From positions 1 to 13,464 of the forward strand of contig JAADIN010000233.1 in NCBI GenBank assembly GCA_013151315.1: 13,464 bases of DNA, written 5' to 3'. The notes beneath the pieces are model-generated. The model saw nothing but the letters and a program-made list of their open reading frames with translations. It was not told the DNA's origin and did no database searches. This stretch comes from Planctomycetota bacterium. Its GTDB lineage: Bacteria > Planctomycetota > Planctomycetia > Pirellulales > Lacipirellulaceae. Position 1 is the first letter of the stretch, and the number at the start of each line of letters is the position of its first letter. This document shows positions 12,771-13,464 of the stretch, piece after piece. A program made the translations under genes and the position numbers.

Positions 12771-12776
12771 CTTGGC

Positions 12777-13464
12777 ATGTTGCACGCAAATCAACCGTCT
12801 ACGGGCGTATCGCTCGAGAGACTATTTCCTACCGACACACGCACTGGCGTTGGTCCCGTACTGGCTACTTCCTGCAGCACCGATTGGCGACAGGTCGAGC
12901 CGGGCGATGTCTTCGTGGCGCTACCCGACGGCGTCGGAAACCGGGGTGCCGGCGAAGGCCATGAACATGCTCAGCGAGCAGTTTCTCATGGTGCCGTGGC
13001 CGTCGTTTGCGAACAACCGGTGCCCGTCTTCGACGTGCCGACCTATTTAGTTTCTGATAGTCGAGTCGCGCTGGGCCAGCTTTGCCAAGCGTTGGTCGGT
13101 TATCCGACCCGATCGCTACCTACGATCGGCGTGACAGGAACTCAAGGAAAATCTACGACCCTTGCGTTGCTCGATTCGATCTTCGCGATGGCCGGTAAGC
13201 ATTGCGGCATGTTGAGCAGCCTGAGTTGCTACGACGGCATGAGCCACAGCCAGGGCATCAGTGATTCACCTTCGCCGCAATCATTGGCTTCGAGATTAGC
13301 ACGCATGGATGCTGCCGGTTGCAGTCATGCCTTGCTAGAAGTTTCGAGTCGATCGCTATGCCAGGGCCGACTGGCAGGTATCGAGTTGGATGCGGTCTGC
13401 GTAACCAATGTTCGTGAAGCGCACCTCGACTTGCACAACTCCATCGAAAACTATCGCAACGTCA
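12777..13464 (+). CDS. MurE-like Mur ligase, partial (runs off the window)
   Basis: First 229 residues of a Mur ligase most like MurE, the cytoplasmic ATP-dependent enzyme that adds the third amino acid to UDP-MurNAc-L-Ala-D-Glu. The N-terminal domain shows the MurE-type segment TSCSTDWRQVEPGDVFVALP (31-50) and GAVAVVCEQPVP (72-83). The ATP loop is GVTGTQGKST (118-127). The central domain shows LLEVSSRSLCQGRLAGIELD (186-205) and TNVREAHLDLHNSIENY (210-226). Several conserved positions deviate from textbook MurE: Gln for Asn in TGTNGK, SSR for SSH, and REAHLD for RDHLD. This suggests a divergent or paralogous ligase, so I give no gene symbol. The amino-acid recognition motif (DNPR in MurE) is beyond the window. 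It has its own promoter and a strong ribosome binding site. Confidence 0.8.
   Translation, partial: MLHANQPSTGVSLERLFPTDTRTGVGPVLATSCSTDWRQVEPGDVFVALPDGVGNRGAGEGHEHAQRAVSHGAVAVVCEQPVPVFDVPTYLVSDSRVALGQLCQALVGYPTRSLPTIGVTGTQGKSTTLALLDSIFAMAGKHCGMLSSLSCYDGMSHSQGISDSPSPQSLASRLARMDAAGCSHALLEVSSRSLCQGRLAGIELDAVCVTNVREAHLDLHNSIENYRNV

Larger units (their letters stand above)
12322..12776. other. 455-nt divergent intergenic stretch
   Basis: This lies between the divergent HTH-EIIA (minus) and MurE-like (plus) genes. It holds a large inverted repeat (12425-12522), a plus-strand promoter (12588-12616), a possible minus-strand -10 (TAAAAT, complement of 12564-12569, without a good -35), and a plus-strand leader of about 150 nt. 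In that leader GTTGGC (12714-12719) can pair with GCCAAC (12750-12755) before the ribosome binding site. No additional gene is supported. Confidence 0.6.

Noticed and set aside
12599..12964. 121-codon plus-strand open frame
   Set aside because: It runs through the leader and first part of the MurE-like gene in another frame, without a ribosome binding site. The MurE-like frame has clear family motifs.

Overview
The window looks like part of a chromosome of a planctomycete, most likely order Pirellulales. This is inferred from protein character and gene mix: a DUF1570-type lipoprotein, an HTH plus PTS-EIIA fusion coupled to a receiver-like protein, an ImmA/IrrE-like protein with HExxE, and short GC-rich palindromic intergenic repeats. 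Many starts lack a clear Shine-Dalgarno and several are GTG. I could not run a database search. No rRNA, tRNA, CRISPR array or complete insertion sequence was seen.

Layout. (1) Positions 145-2285, plus strand: a three-gene tungstate-type ABC importer (tupA lipoprotein, tupB permease, tupC ATPase). Its leader is built of tandem repeats. (2) 2322-3305, plus: a zinc-free NADPH:quinone oxidoreductase-like MDR enzyme. (3) 3582-4526, plus: an LpxL/HtrB-type acyltransferase, ending 9 nt from a converging gene. (4) 4536-9674, minus strand, transcribed right to left: rimO, pgsA, a CPBP membrane protease, ispG and a DUF1570/gluzincin-like lipoprotein. This is a housekeeping cluster for ribosome modification, phospholipid head groups and isoprenoid precursors. 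(5) 9921-10664, plus: an ImmA/IrrE-like protein bracketed by related GC-rich palindromic elements, with a perfect operator-like palindrome just upstream. (6) 10739-12321, minus: an HTH-EIIA(PTS) protein overlapping by 4 nt (GTGA) a receiver-like protein, so the two are probably translationally coupled. (7) 12322-12776: a divergent intergenic stretch with a large inverted repeat and a good sigma70-like promoter, feeding a MurE-like Mur ligase (12777 to the window end, partial).

No clear novel defence or mobile system is visible. The observations most worth following are: a TupC ATPase lacking both the catalytic glutamate and the H-loop histidine; the stand-alone ImmA/IrrE-like gene with non-canonical HExxE set between repeat elements; the coupled HTH-EIIA/receiver-like pair; and the divergent MurE-like ligase with its own promoter and a leader of about 150 nt.
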